Source: an uncultured Clostridia bacterium (lineage in GTDB: Bacteria > Bacillota > Clostridia > Lachnospirales > CAG-274). Taken from it: 44,551 nucleotides of DNA. The notes beneath the pieces are model-generated. The model worked only from the letters and a program-made list of their open reading frames with translations. It made no database searches and was not told the DNA's origin. The position numbers were made by a program, and so were the translations under genes. Positions 1 to 8,504 of this stretch are shown one piece after another (position 1 is the first letter of the stretch; the number at the start of each line of letters is the position of its first letter). The stretch spans positions 1 through 44,551 of the forward strand of contig CANRNM010000004.1 of the NCBI GenBank assembly GCA_947631975.1. Reading direction: 5' to 3'.

Positions 1-865
1 TGCCGTTGAGCACCCTTCTTTTATCTAGGCTCCAGCGGGGCGCAAAAAGCTCCGCCTTGTTTCCGTCGCCCGTTATGCGGTGTATGACTATATCCTGCGG
101 TATCCTCTCTATGATGTCGCAGACAAGCCCTATATATTCCTCATACGAGAGCACATGAAAGGGCGTTTTTATATAATAATCGTAAAGCGCCGTGTTTTTG
201 AGTATGTGCAAAAGCTGGAGCTTTATTCCCCTTGTGCCGCAGTCTGCGGCATATTTGACGGTGTTCAGCATTGTCTCCCCGTTTTCATGGGGAAGCCCGA
301 GTATTACATGAGTTACGACATCTATACCGTATGATGAAAGAAGCCCGACACATTTTTTGTAAACATCGTTTTCATAACATCTGTTTATGAGCCTCACGCT
401 TTTTTCGTCCGTTGTCTGCAAGCCCAGCTCCACGCACACATACACCTTTTTTGAAAGCTCCTTCAGAAGCTCCGCCTTTTCGGCATCTATGCAGTCGGGT
501 CTGGTGGCTATGGAAAGCGCCGCGACATTTTCGCACTCTATTGCGCGGGTATAAAGCTCTCTAAGTCTTTCCGCGGGAGCATAGGTATTAGTGAATGCCT
601 GAAAGTACATCATATAAAGCCCCTCGCCCCATTTGGCTGACATTTTTTTGCGCATGATGTCATACTGTTCCCTTATTGAGAGCCTGCCCGCGGTGAAATC
701 CCCCGAGCCTCTGCCGCTGCAGAATATACAGCCCTTGTCCGAGAGAGTCCCGTCTCTGTTGGGACAGGTGAAGCCTCCGTCTATGGCAAGCTTTATAAGC
801 TTGGCGCCGAATTTCTGCCTGTAAAAATCATTTGCCGAATAAAAGGGGTGCTTACAGCTCAACAT
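1..865 (-). CDS. TIGR01212-type radical SAM protein (YhcC/YtqA family), 3' end outside window
   Basis: The first 288 codons of a radical SAM protein; the gene continues past base 1. The cluster-binding cysteines are C34, C46 and C49, spaced C-x11-C-x2-C within 'CPNRDG...GCIFC', which is typical of the YhcC/YtqA (Elp3-like) group. Further family blocks are an FQAFTNTYAP stretch, an HVILGLP segment and an APRWS segment near the visible end. Such proteins bind a [4Fe-4S] cluster and S-adenosylmethionine; the precise substrate is not evident here. The ATG at 865 overlaps the 3' end of addA by 14 bases in another frame and is preceded by GGGAGAGGAAG, so it is probably translated from the addA transcript. 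The family assignment is secure, the function is not. Confidence 0.88.
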   Translation of the reverse strand, partial: MLSCKHPFYSANDFYRQKFGAKLIKLAIDGGFTCPNRDGTLSDKGCIFCSGRGSGDFTAGRLSIREQYDIMRKKMSAKWGEGLYMMYFQAFTNTYAPAERLRELYTRAIECENVAALSIATRPDCIDAEKAELLKELSKKVYVCVELGLQTTDEKSVRLINRCYENDVYKKCVGLLSSYGIDVVTHVILGLPHENGETMLNTVKYAADCGTRGIKLQLLHILKNTALYDYYIKTPFHVLSYEEYIGLVCDIIERIPQDIVIHRITGDGNKAELFAPRWSLDKRRVLNG

Positions 866-3800
866 TTACTTCCTCTCCCTTGTCAAACGAATATATTATA
901 CATTCTCTGACCTTTTTGCCCGTGTTTTTCTCTATAGCCTCGGCGTAAAGCTTCAGCTGTACCGCATATTTATCCGTAAGCTCCGAAATAGATTTGTATA
1001 CCCTGTCCGTCTTGTAATCCACCACGACATAACCGTCCTCCTCCTCAAAATAAAGGTCTATTATGCCGTGAACGACAAATTCCCTGTCGGAGTCCCCGTA
1101 TTCGGGAAGCCTTGAAACGGGCATGGACATAACAAAGGGCGCTTCTCTGTAAATATGGGGCGATGACTTTATGCGCTCAAAAAGAGCTGACTCCGTAAAA
1201 GCTCGTATCCTGTCCGCATCCGCCGCTTTTTTTTCATCCTCATTTATGACGCCTCTTTGCACAAGTCCGTCTATGAGCGCTTCTATATCCCTTTCTCCGG
1301 GCTTTGATGAAAAGTCCATATTTTCCATGATGCTGTGATATACCGTGCCCCTGCGGGCTGTGCTTATGCCCTTTTTGCCGTCCATAAAGGCGGGAAGCGA
1401 AGCTATATCCGCGCTGCCGTAATATGCCACGGCTCCCTCGGGGCTGTTGGTCCTGCGCTTTATCTCCGTTATTGATATCTTGGAGGGTATAACGGTGTCG
1501 TTTATGTGGGGATAAGCATATTCTTTAAGCTCGGACTTTGAATATTCCTTTCCTCTTGCCGTTCTTTCAAGCTTATCAATACAGCCCAGAGCGTCCGCGC
1601 TTTCGGCTGCGGAATAGGCTTCAGCCGTTTTTATGTCCTCGGTGTTAAATTCTTTTATGTCAAATACGGCTTCTCCCATAAATTCACCGCGCATAAGCGC
1701 CGACTTTATCCAGAAAAGGGGATTTATCTTTTTTAATCTGTGCTCGGCAGGCAAAAGCTGTGTTTTGCAGTTTGACGCTTCTGCGGCATACTTATCATTG
1801 GTCGGAGAGTTTATGCCCGTTAGAATGAGCTTTTCTCTCGCTCTTGTGAACGCCACATACAAAAGCCTCATAAGCTCGGAATTATCCTCACTGTCATATT
1901 TCTTTGTTATATATTCATAGGGTATCGTCTTATATCTCGTTCTCCTCACGCTGTCTATGTACTTAAGCCCTATGCCCAGTTCTCTGTCGAATATGAAATT
2001 TTTTGACTTCTCATAGGAGTTCTTTGAACTGCCCAGACAGGACACAAATACTACGGGAAATTCCAGTCCCTTGCTCTTATGTATTGTCATGAGCCTTACT
2101 GCGTCCTCTCCGCCTCCCGGCACAGAGGCTCCCGCTTCCTTTCCGCCGTCGTTCACATCGTCGCTGATATCGCTGTCGATATATTCTATGAAGCTGTGAA
2201 GGTCGGAATAATTATATTTTTCCAAAGCCTCCGCCTTTTCTCTGAAAAGCCTTAAATTAGCCTGTCTTATACCGCCCCTAGGCAGAGCGCCGACATAACC
2301 GAAATAACCGCTTCTGTCATATATCTCGGACAAGAGCTCCGACAGCTTGTTGTTTACGGCAAAATCTCTGTAGTATTCCAAGTCCTCAAAGAATTTCAAA
2401 AGAAGCCTGCCCGTTCCGTCGTCGTGTTCCGCCCTTGCCTTAAGCGCGGAATACATATCTCCCTCTCTGTCCGAAAGCCTTATTTCCGCAAGCTCATCAT
2501 AGGACATGGCGTAGAGCGGAGAGCTCAAAACAGCCGTAAGAGGTATATCCTGCATGGGATTGTCAATAAGCCTCAGAAGCGAAGTGATGCACACTGCCTC
2601 GCCCGTTGAAAAAAGAGGCTCGGAGCGTTCAAACACACAGTCTATGCCTATGGAATTGAGCGCCCTGAAAAAAATCTCTCCCCTTGTCATGCTCCTCATA
2701 AGTATAACGATGTCCTTTTTCCTAACGGGTCTGTAGCCCTCGTCGGCGTCATATATATAGAGAGGGTCGGTATAGAGCATATCGTATATCCTCCCGGCTG
2801 TCATTGCCGCCTCATACTCGGCGGCTCTCCTGCCGGTTTCGGATGTATTCAATATCATGACCTCCGCGCTCTCGGATATATTCCTGCCCTCCGAGGGCGG
2901 ATATTCCCTTCCGCAGTGCAGCGCTGCGTCGTCCGTATAGTCCACATCGCCTATCTCCTCGTCCATTATCTGCCTGAATATGGCATTGCAGGCATCTATT
3001 ACGGCGGGTCTTGAACGGTAGTTCTCCAAAAGCAGTATAAGCTCGCCCTCGCCGTTTTCCGAATAAGCTCCGTATTTATCCGTAAAAAGCTTTGGCGTAG
3101 CCTTTCTGAATCTGTATATCGCCTGCTTTACATCGCCCACCATGAATATATTGTCCTCGCCCTCCTCCGAGCGGGAAACGGCTGTGAGTATTTCCTCCTG
3201 CAAATAATTGCTGTCTTGATACTCGTCTATTATGATCTCCTTAAAAGCGGCGCGGTATTCCTTAGCCGCCTCTGCGGCGCTTCCGTCCTCATTTTTGAGT
3301 ATGCCGAGGCAGTAATGCGCGATGTCGCTGAAATCCGCAAGCTGTTTTTCTGTCTTAAGCTCGCCGTAACGCCTCATAAATGCAGAGGTAAGCTCTATAA
3401 GAGCATATACGTTGCTTCGCATTTTTTCATACATGAGCTGAGAAAAGCTCTCGTCCGAGGGAGGCGACGACTTTATATCCTTAAGCACCCTCTGCGCCGA
3501 CTTGCAGCAGATCTCTATATCCTCAATGTGTTCAAAGGCATAGGGCGAAAACTGCGCCATAAGCTCCGCCTCGCCTTTTAACACAAAGCTTTTCATTCCC
3601 AGATAGACATCGCCGTATTTATCATATCTGCCCTCGGAATAAAGAGAACTTAGCTCATCGAAGGCATCCGAAAGCAGCTTCACATTCTTTGGCGCAGCGT
3701 CCTTGGCGTAGTCCTTAAGATAGCCGTAAGCCTCGTTTATAAATTTCTCCGCCCTTTCAAATCTTTTCTTTGCGTCTTCATCGCACATGGCTTGCCATAT

Positions 3801-4430
3801 AGTATCCTTGAATAATTCGGGCGCGTATTTTTCGGCGCACTCCTCCAGCCATTTGTATGGATAGGGCATATTGTCGGCAGATTCATAGAGCGCGTATATC
3901 ATATCCACGACGGCTCTGTCGCCCGATTTGGATATGAATGTATCGTAAAAGCTGCGTATATCCCCGCCTCTTTCAAGAAGCTCCTCCAATATATCGTCCA
4001 CAGCCTGCTTCTTGAGAGCAGCCGCCTCGGGAGCGGTTATGTTTCTGTAGCCGGGGTCAAGGGGCGTTCTGTGAAAATTCTGCCTTATGACAAAGGCGCA
4101 GAACGCATCTATGGTGGAAATATGGGCGCTGTCGGAGAGCAAAAGCTGTTTTTCAATATGCGAGCAGAGCTTTTTGTTTCCGACAAGGCGCGCAGTGTCC
4201 AGCTCGCCGCGGAGCTCCTTTATTATCCTGGAGCGCATTTCAGCCGCAGCGTCCCTTGTGAATGTAACTATAAGAAAATCGTTTATATTCCAGTATTCGT
4301 TTATTATCCTGTCCAGAACTCTCTTTGTAAGCACAAAGGTCTTGCCCGAGCCCGCAGCCGCGCTCACAAGGATATTTTTTCCCTTTGACATTACCGCTTT
4401 TTTCTGGTTTTCGCTCAGCTTTACCGCCAC
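852..4430 (-). CDS. addA: ATP-dependent helicase/nuclease subunit A (AddA)
   Basis: A 1192-residue UvrD/Rep-type helicase fused to a RecB-family nuclease, close to the usual AddA length (about 1200). Residues 24-31 form the Walker A motif AAAGSGKT. A DEYQDSN Walker B motif follows near residue 400, a VRLMTIHKSKGLEFP helicase block in the middle, and a C-terminal PD-(D/E)XK nuclease with VDYKTDR. With AddB it forms the Gram-positive RecBCD counterpart that resects double-strand breaks to Chi-like sites. The start is a GTG, chosen because AGGGAG lies at normal spacing upstream. addB normally precedes addA in Firmicutes, but here the next gene upstream is divergent, so addB must be elsewhere or absent. 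Confidence 0.96.
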   Translation of the reverse strand: MAVKLSENQKKAVMSKGKNILVSAAAGSGKTFVLTKRVLDRIINEYWNINDFLIVTFTRDAAAEMRSRIIKELRGELDTARLVGNKKLCSHIEKQLLLSDSAHISTIDAFCAFVIRQNFHRTPLDPGYRNITAPEAAALKKQAVDDILEELLERGGDIRSFYDTFISKSGDRAVVDMIYALYESADNMPYPYKWLEECAEKYAPELFKDTIWQAMCDEDAKKRFERAEKFINEAYGYLKDYAKDAAPKNVKLLSDAFDELSSLYSEGRYDKYGDVYLGMKSFVLKGEAELMAQFSPYAFEHIEDIEICCKSAQRVLKDIKSSPPSDESFSQLMYEKMRSNVYALIELTSAFMRRYGELKTEKQLADFSDIAHYCLGILKNEDGSAAEAAKEYRAAFKEIIIDEYQDSNYLQEEILTAVSRSEEGEDNIFMVGDVKQAIYRFRKATPKLFTDKYGAYSENGEGELILLLENYRSRPAVIDACNAIFRQIMDEEIGDVDYTDDAALHCGREYPPSEGRNISESAEVMILNTSETGRRAAEYEAAMTAGRIYDMLYTDPLYIYDADEGYRPVRKKDIVILMRSMTRGEIFFRALNSIGIDCVFERSEPLFSTGEAVCITSLLRLIDNPMQDIPLTAVLSSPLYAMSYDELAEIRLSDREGDMYSALKARAEHDDGTGRLLLKFFEDLEYYRDFAVNNKLSELLSEIYDRSGYFGYVGALPRGGIRQANLRLFREKAEALEKYNYSDLHSFIEYIDSDISDDVNDGGKEAGASVPGGGEDAVRLMTIHKSKGLEFPVVFVSCLGSSKNSYEKSKNFIFDRELGIGLKYIDSVRRTRYKTIPYEYITKKYDSEDNSELMRLLYVAFTRAREKLILTGINSPTNDKYAAEASNCKTQLLPAEHRLKKINPLFWIKSALMRGEFMGEAVFDIKEFNTEDIKTAEAYSAAESADALGCIDKLERTARGKEYSKSELKEYAYPHINDTVIPSKISITEIKRRTNSPEGAVAYYGSADIASLPAFMDGKKGISTARRGTVYHSIMENMDFSSKPGERDIEALIDGLVQRGVINEDEKKAADADRIRAFTESALFERIKSSPHIYREAPFVMSMPVSRLPEYGDSDREFVVHGIIDLYFEEEDGYVVVDYKTDRVYKSISELTDKYAVQLKLYAEAIEKNTGKKVRECIIYSFDKGEEVNVEL

Positions 4431-4460
4431 ATTATCACTCCCTGTAATCTATGTAACTAA

Positions 4461-4489
4461 ATTGTAATTTTTTTTGGGGCATATGTCAA
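4461..4489 (-). promoter_or_regulatory. SigA-type promoter of addA
   Basis: Read on the minus strand: TTGACA (4489-4484), a 17-bp spacer, then TACAAT (4466-4461). This is a near-consensus vegetative promoter about 30 bp before the addA GTG. It stands back to back with the promoter of the plus-strand operon. Confidence 0.8.
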
Positions 4490-4499
4490 CATATTATTG

Positions 4500-4528
4500 T
4501 TGAAAAAAAATTTTTTGTCTGTTACAAT
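4500..4528 (+). promoter_or_regulatory. SigA-type promoter of the vanW/amidase operon
   Basis: TTGAAA (4500-4505), a 17-bp spacer and TACAAT (4523-4528), placed about 50 bp before the first start codon at 4578. No other promoter of this quality is visible before the terminator at 8245, so the four downstream genes probably form one transcript. Confidence 0.8.
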
Positions 4529-4577
4529 ATAAAAGGTAAAGTATTTTTAACCGACAACGGAACAGGAGATGAAATAT

Positions 4578-4691
4578 ATGAAAAGAAGAAAAATGAGACC
4601 CGAAACAAAAAGAAGGATAGCGGGCATGATCGCCCTTTTGCTCATAGCCGCGCTCGTGCTGGGCTCGGTATCCGTATTCTTTATACAGTAG
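4578..4691 (+). CDS. 37-residue single-pass membrane protein
   Basis: A small gene with a good ribosome binding site (AGGAGA, 8-9 bases before ATG). Its 37-residue product has a strongly basic N-terminus (MKRRKMRPETKRR) followed by one hydrophobic helix of about 20 residues and the end FFIQ. The charge pattern predicts the N-terminus inside the cell. Its TAG stop overlaps the AGGAGG of the next gene, which suggests translational coupling and a real gene. No family is recognised. The setting among cell-wall genes suggests an envelope role, perhaps as a partner of the two anchored proteins that follow; this is inference. Confidence 0.65.
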   Translation: MKRRKMRPETKRRIAGMIALLLIAALVLGSVSVFFIQ

Positions 4692-4703
4692 GAGGAAGGC
4701 TCA

Positions 4704-5363
4704 ATGAAGGCTGACAAAAACACAAACAAGGAAACTGCGCCCGCAGAGGACAATGCAAAGAAAACAAGCGGAAAAGCAGGCTATATAGCGTTGGGCGCAG
4801 GAATAGCGATGCTTATGATAACATCGGCGCTGAGCGTCAATTTTGCCGTGGAGAGCAATCTCAACTCGGCTATAGACACGGCATATGAGGCGCTCGACAG
4901 CGACCTGATATATGACGGAGTGTATATAGAAGAGGTGAACATAGGCGGACTCACAAAGGAACAGGCGCTCGAAAGAGCCGAAAAGGACTATGCGGGTCCA
5001 AGGCTTGACAAATACTTCACAATACAGGCGGGCTCCTACTCCAAGGATGTGTCCTACACCGACCTGGGCGCAAGCTTTGACTTCAAGGACACTATAGACA
5101 AGGCTTACAGTCTGGGCAGAAGCGGCGGCAAGGCAAAGAGGATAGAAAACGCCGAGGCGCTTTCGGAAAGACCCGAATATCTCGTTACCGCCATAACCGT
5201 GGACAAGGGCAAAATAAAGTCCGTTCTTAAGGACATAGAAAAGGAAATAAAGGAAGCTGGCGCCGCGCAGGGCAAAATGAAGATAGATATCCTTGCGGAC
5301 AACATTGAAAAACAAATGCTTTTGGGTCAGAGCGATATTATATTTAACGTATCCTTTGAATAA
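4704..5363 (+). CDS. Membrane-anchored protein with a single PG-binding (YoaR N-terminal-like) domain
   Basis: A 219-residue protein with a short cytoplasmic tail, one membrane helix around residues 28-50, and an extracellular part. The segment from about residue 75 (IYDGVYIEEVNIGGLTKEQA) is like the domain that precedes VanW in YoaR/VanW proteins (putative peptidoglycan-binding domain, PF12229). Unlike those proteins it stops before any VanW domain: the stop codon is clean and the next gene has its own ribosome binding site, so this is a stand-alone form and not a frameshift. It lies between a small membrane protein and a full-length VanW protein, so it may be a degenerate or specialised paralogue of its neighbour. 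The domain call is moderately sure; the function is not known. Confidence 0.7.
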   Translation: MKADKNTNKETAPAEDNAKKTSGKAGYIALGAGIAMLMITSALSVNFAVESNLNSAIDTAYEALDSDLIYDGVYIEEVNIGGLTKEQALERAEKDYAGPRLDKYFTIQAGSYSKDVSYTDLGASFDFKDTIDKAYSLGRSGGKAKRIENAEALSERPEYLVTAITVDKGKIKSVLKDIEKEIKEAGAAQGKMKIDILADNIEKQMLLGQSDIIFNVSFE

Positions 5364-5394
5364 GTATATTATAGGCAAAGAGGAGTGATGGTCT

Positions 5395-6858
5395 ATGGCG
5401 TCTGCCAAAAAAAGACATCGCGGAAAAAAACGAAAACGCAGGACGGGACTATATCATTTCAACAAAATATTTGCAAGAATACTGATTGCTTTTGCAGCCG
5501 TTATCGCAGCGGGCTGTGTGCTCAGAAGACCCATTGCCGACAGATACTATCAATGGCTTCTGGATAGACCCAAGCCTGCGCAGAGCGAAACTATAGAAAA
5601 AGGTATAACTATAGACCATATAGATGTGGCCGGGCTGACATATGAGGAAGCGGCGGAAAAAATAGGCTCTGCCGTGGACACCAACACGGAAGGCACAGTA
5701 ATAACCATAAAAAGCACTGACGGTTCGCATACCTACAGCTATACATATCAGGACTTCGGCATAGTGTTCGACATACCCGCGGCGGCAAGAAAGGCTGCGG
5801 ATTTCTGCAAGAACCCTTCTCCGGAAGACCGCTTCAGAGAATTTAAGGCGCTTGAAGGCGGAAATGTGGACTTTGCCGTAATGAGCTGCAACAGAGCGCA
5901 GATACGTTCATACATAAACGCCATAGCGGACGAAATTAATGTTGAAGCCCGGGACGCGGGGCTTAAGCGTGTGAACGGTCAGTTCACCGTTACACCCTCC
6001 AGAACGGGCTACGCCATAGACAAGGAAGCGCTCTTAAACAACGTATATTCCCTTATAGACAGCAGAGACTTCGGAAAAGAGGTTACATTTGAAATAAAGG
6101 TTACCCAGCCCAAGCACAAGGATGCCGATGTAACGGGAATAACGGGCATTATAGGCACATTTTCAAGTCCCTACACGGGCGGAGATGCCAACAGAATACA
6201 AAACCTAAGAAACGGCTGCGCCAAAATAAACGAATCCGTGGTATATCCCAACGAGGAATTTTCCACAAACGCCCACTTCAACCCCTGCACGGAGGCTAAC
6301 GGCTGGGCAAGCGCAGGCACCATAGTAAACGGCAAGATAGAGGACAGCATAGGCGGAGGAATGTGTCAGGTATCAAGCGCTCTTTATATGGCGCTTCTAA
6401 ATGCCGAGGTGAAGATAACTCAAAGATACAACCACTCCATGAAGGTGGGCTATGCCGACTACGGCTTTGACGCTACCCTTGCGGGAGACTATAAGGACCT
6501 GAGATTTGTAAACGACACGGGCTGCGCGATATACATAGAGTCGTATCTCACGGCTTCAAATGTGGTGGTGAACATATACGGCAAGGAAATACACAGTCCC
6601 GGCAGAACGCTCAGATTTTACAACAAATTCATAGAGGAAACAAAGCCCGGAGAGCCCATAACAAAGAACGACCCCTCTCTTCCGCAGGGGACGAAGAAGG
6701 TCGATGTTACGGCAAGAAACGGCTGTGTATACGAGCTCTACAAGGAAGTATACGAAAACGGAGCGCTTAAGGACACCGTGAAGGTGAACACAAGCACATA
6801 TCTGCCGAGAAGGCAGGTTACGCTTGTGGGCACGGGCTCTGCCGAAAACGATACATAA
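5395..6858 (+). CDS. VanW family protein (YoaR-like), membrane anchored
   Basis: A 487-residue protein. A very basic N-terminus (KKRHRGKKRKRR) is followed by a signal-anchor at about residues 25-45. A YoaR-type putative peptidoglycan-binding domain follows, starting near 'GITIDHIDVAGLTYEEA'. The VanW domain spans about residues 250-370 and includes NEEFS, the GGGMCQVSS motif and an NHSMKVGYADYGFDATLAG-type block. VanW was named from a vancomycin-resistance cluster, but its biochemical role is not established; outside those clusters it is an ordinary envelope protein of Clostridia. No vanA/vanH/vanX genes are present. Start 5395 is preceded by AGAGGAG; an earlier overlapping ATG at 5387 is in another frame. 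Confidence 0.9.
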   Translation: MASAKKRHRGKKRKRRTGLYHFNKIFARILIAFAAVIAAGCVLRRPIADRYYQWLLDRPKPAQSETIEKGITIDHIDVAGLTYEEAAEKIGSAVDTNTEGTVITIKSTDGSHTYSYTYQDFGIVFDIPAAARKAADFCKNPSPEDRFREFKALEGGNVDFAVMSCNRAQIRSYINAIADEINVEARDAGLKRVNGQFTVTPSRTGYAIDKEALLNNVYSLIDSRDFGKEVTFEIKVTQPKHKDADVTGITGIIGTFSSPYTGGDANRIQNLRNGCAKINESVVYPNEEFSTNAHFNPCTEANGWASAGTIVNGKIEDSIGGGMCQVSSALYMALLNAEVKITQRYNHSMKVGYADYGFDATLAGDYKDLRFVNDTGCAIYIESYLTASNVVVNIYGKEIHSPGRTLRFYNKFIEETKPGEPITKNDPSLPQGTKKVDVTARNGCVYELYKEVYENGALKDTVKVNTSTYLPRRQVTLVGTGSAENDT

Positions 6859-6870
6859 AGGAGAAAAGAA

Positions 6871-8238
6871 ATGAAAAAAACAATGCTTTTAACGGCGCTT
6901 TTGCTTACGCTTTTATTCGGCACAAGGGCGAACGCCGAGATCAAAATGAACTATGTTACCGACAATATGACTACAACGGCGGAGGCGTACAGCCTTGCGG
7001 GCTATTGCGACCCCGCCTATCCTCTCTACATAAACGGAAAAAGGATAGAGGTTACCAAAGAGGGCTTTTTCAGCTGCTACGCTGCGCTTCACGAGGGCGC
7101 CAATGTATTCAACTTTGACAACACGACAAGCAAAAAGAGCTATACCATAAACAGAAAAAGCTCCCCGTCCTCGGAAACATATACGGACGATTTCAAGCCC
7201 ATAACGTTCGTGGGCGAGGTGAATATGGACAATCCCACCGTAAGGTCAAGACCCGACGAGGCCAACGACGACCTTATAACGCCCTATGTAAAGGGTACGC
7301 TTGTGTACATAACGGGCGAAAATTCGGAGTATTACAGGACTGCAAACTATGCTTATCTTTACAAGAGCGCAGTTGACAAAACCTCCAAGTCCTATGGCAC
7401 AAACAACATAAGATCGCTTGAATACAGCAATAACGAGCTTATATTCAATATGGACAGGGCGACGGAATACGCCATAGCCCTCATGCCCGATGGCATAAAA
7501 ATAATACTCTATGATTCAACGGGCGGTGAGCTTGCAAACCCCGACCCCGCCGTATTCAAGGGCATAAAGCGCGAGAGCTTCGGCGCAAAGGCAAGCCCCG
7601 CGTATACCCTCTACTTCAGCGAGCCGGGCAGATACATAGGCTACAAGCCCGTTTTTGAAGAAGGAAAAATGAGGATAATATTCAACGAAAGATCCGCCGT
7701 TGAAAAGGGCTCCCTCAAGGGCGCAAAAATAGTGCTCGACGCAGGACACGGCGGAGAAGATGTGGGAACGCTCGGTCTGGGAAACATATATGAAAAGACG
7801 GTAACGCTCAACATAACGAATTATCTCAAGGACTACCTTGAAAGCAAGGGCGCGGAGGTAATACTCACAAGGAAGGACGACACATATGTTGCTCTTGGCA
7901 CAAGAACGGCTGTAATAAATGAGGAGATGCCCGATATTTCGGTATCCGTTCACTGCAACTCCAGGAACGAATGGGAGAACTTCGGAGCTTTAAAGGGCAC
8001 TCTCGACCTCTACACTTACGATTCCACAACGGCATTTGTGGAGAAGCTAAGCCAAAGCATGGGCGCGCCCTATGAGAAGAACAATCTGGCTCTCACGAGA
8101 GTTTCAGCCTGCCCCGCAGTGCTTATAGAAACGGGATATATGTCAAACCCCGAGGAATATGCTTATCTTGTAAGCGAAAGCGGTCAAAGGGAAATGGCGC
8201 TTAAGATAGGTCAGGCGATAGAAAAATATTTTGAGTAA
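6871..8238 (+). CDS. Secreted N-acetylmuramoyl-L-alanine amidase (Amidase_3)
   Basis: A 455-residue exported hydrolase that cuts the bond between N-acetylmuramic acid and L-alanine in peptidoglycan. A signal peptide with likely cleavage after A22 (RANA) is followed by an N-terminal region containing an SH3-like stretch and a beta-rich, AMIN-like section. The Amidase_3 catalytic domain starts near residue 285. Zinc ligands are H293 in DAGHGG, E308 in NIYEKTV and H361 in SVHCN; the catalytic Glu is E420 in ETGYMSN. AAAGGAG precedes the ATG, and the gene ends the operon at a strong terminator. With the PG-binding and VanW proteins it suggests a wall-remodelling unit. CwlD-like sporulation amidases are shorter, so a vegetative role is more likely. 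Confidence 0.93.
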   Translation: MKKTMLLTALLLTLLFGTRANAEIKMNYVTDNMTTTAEAYSLAGYCDPAYPLYINGKRIEVTKEGFFSCYAALHEGANVFNFDNTTSKKSYTINRKSSPSSETYTDDFKPITFVGEVNMDNPTVRSRPDEANDDLITPYVKGTLVYITGENSEYYRTANYAYLYKSAVDKTSKSYGTNNIRSLEYSNNELIFNMDRATEYAIALMPDGIKIILYDSTGGELANPDPAVFKGIKRESFGAKASPAYTLYFSEPGRYIGYKPVFEEGKMRIIFNERSAVEKGSLKGAKIVLDAGHGGEDVGTLGLGNIYEKTVTLNITNYLKDYLESKGAEVILTRKDDTYVALGTRTAVINEEMPDISVSVHCNSRNEWENFGALKGTLDLYTYDSTTAFVEKLSQSMGAPYEKNNLALTRVSACPAVLIETGYMSNPEEYAYLVSESGQREMALKIGQAIEKYFE

Positions 8239-8244
8239 AAAAAT

Positions 8245-8270
8245 AAAAACGGGTCAAAAAACCCGTTTTT
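8245..8270 (+). terminator. Rho-independent terminator after the amidase gene
   Basis: A perfect 10-bp stem (AAAAACGGGT with ACCCGTTTTT, loop CAAAAA) ends in a T run just after the amidase stop codon. Confidence 0.88.
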
Positions 8271-8310
8271 TATTATAAAATTTCTGTTTTTTACAAAAAT
8301 ATAATTTTTA

Positions 8311-8496
8311 TATATTATTTAATCTTCTTTTTTGCGCACAAAAAAGAAGCAAAAAAGCGTGGGGCGTTCCGAGTCGCCCCACACCTCTAACGGCTTTTGT
8401 GCCCCATAGGTTAGTGGAATTAATACCGCACAAAAGAATTGTTACTGTGTGAGCCTATTGCTCCCTGAACTTCGTTCAGACTAGCAGGCTCACACT
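8311..8496 (-). repeat. Structured intergenic repeat, copy 1 (candidate small RNA)
   Basis: About 185 bp shared with 24737-24918 in the same orientation. Elements in plus-strand order: hairpin A (8324-8349, 10-bp CTTCTTTTTT/AAAAAAGAAG stem); hairpin B (8359-8382, GTGGGGCG/CGCCCCAC); a 50-base core identical in both copies, holding CTTTTGTGC (8394-8402) paired with GCACAAAAG (8428-8436) and CTAAC (8387-8391) able to pair with GTTAG (8410-8414), which together make a pseudoknot; and two-tier hairpin C (8447-8495). Hairpin C has outer stem GTGTGAGCCT/AGGCTCACAC and inner stem CTGAAC/GTTCAG. Read on the minus strand, hairpin B is followed by a T-rich run and looks like a terminator, so a minus-strand RNA starting near 8497 is the favoured reading. 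A TATAAT lies at 8509-8504 but no good -35 is seen. No open frame fits. Confidence 0.82.
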
Positions 8497-8504
8497 AACT
8501 TTAA

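Noticed and set aside
4704-5363. Frameshifted or broken vanW paralogue
   Set aside because: The gene has a clean stop, the next gene has its own ribosome binding site, and no VanW remnants are found in other frames between them.
5395-6858. Vancomycin resistance suggested by the VanW name
   Set aside because: No vanHAX, vanY or VanRS-type genes are present; VanW-domain proteins are common in non-resistant Clostridia.
8421-8430. TAATACCGCA in the repeat core, identical to a stretch of 16S rRNA
   Set aside because: Only about ten bases match, and the surrounding bases and pairing are unlike 16S helix 8; no rRNA fragment is supported.
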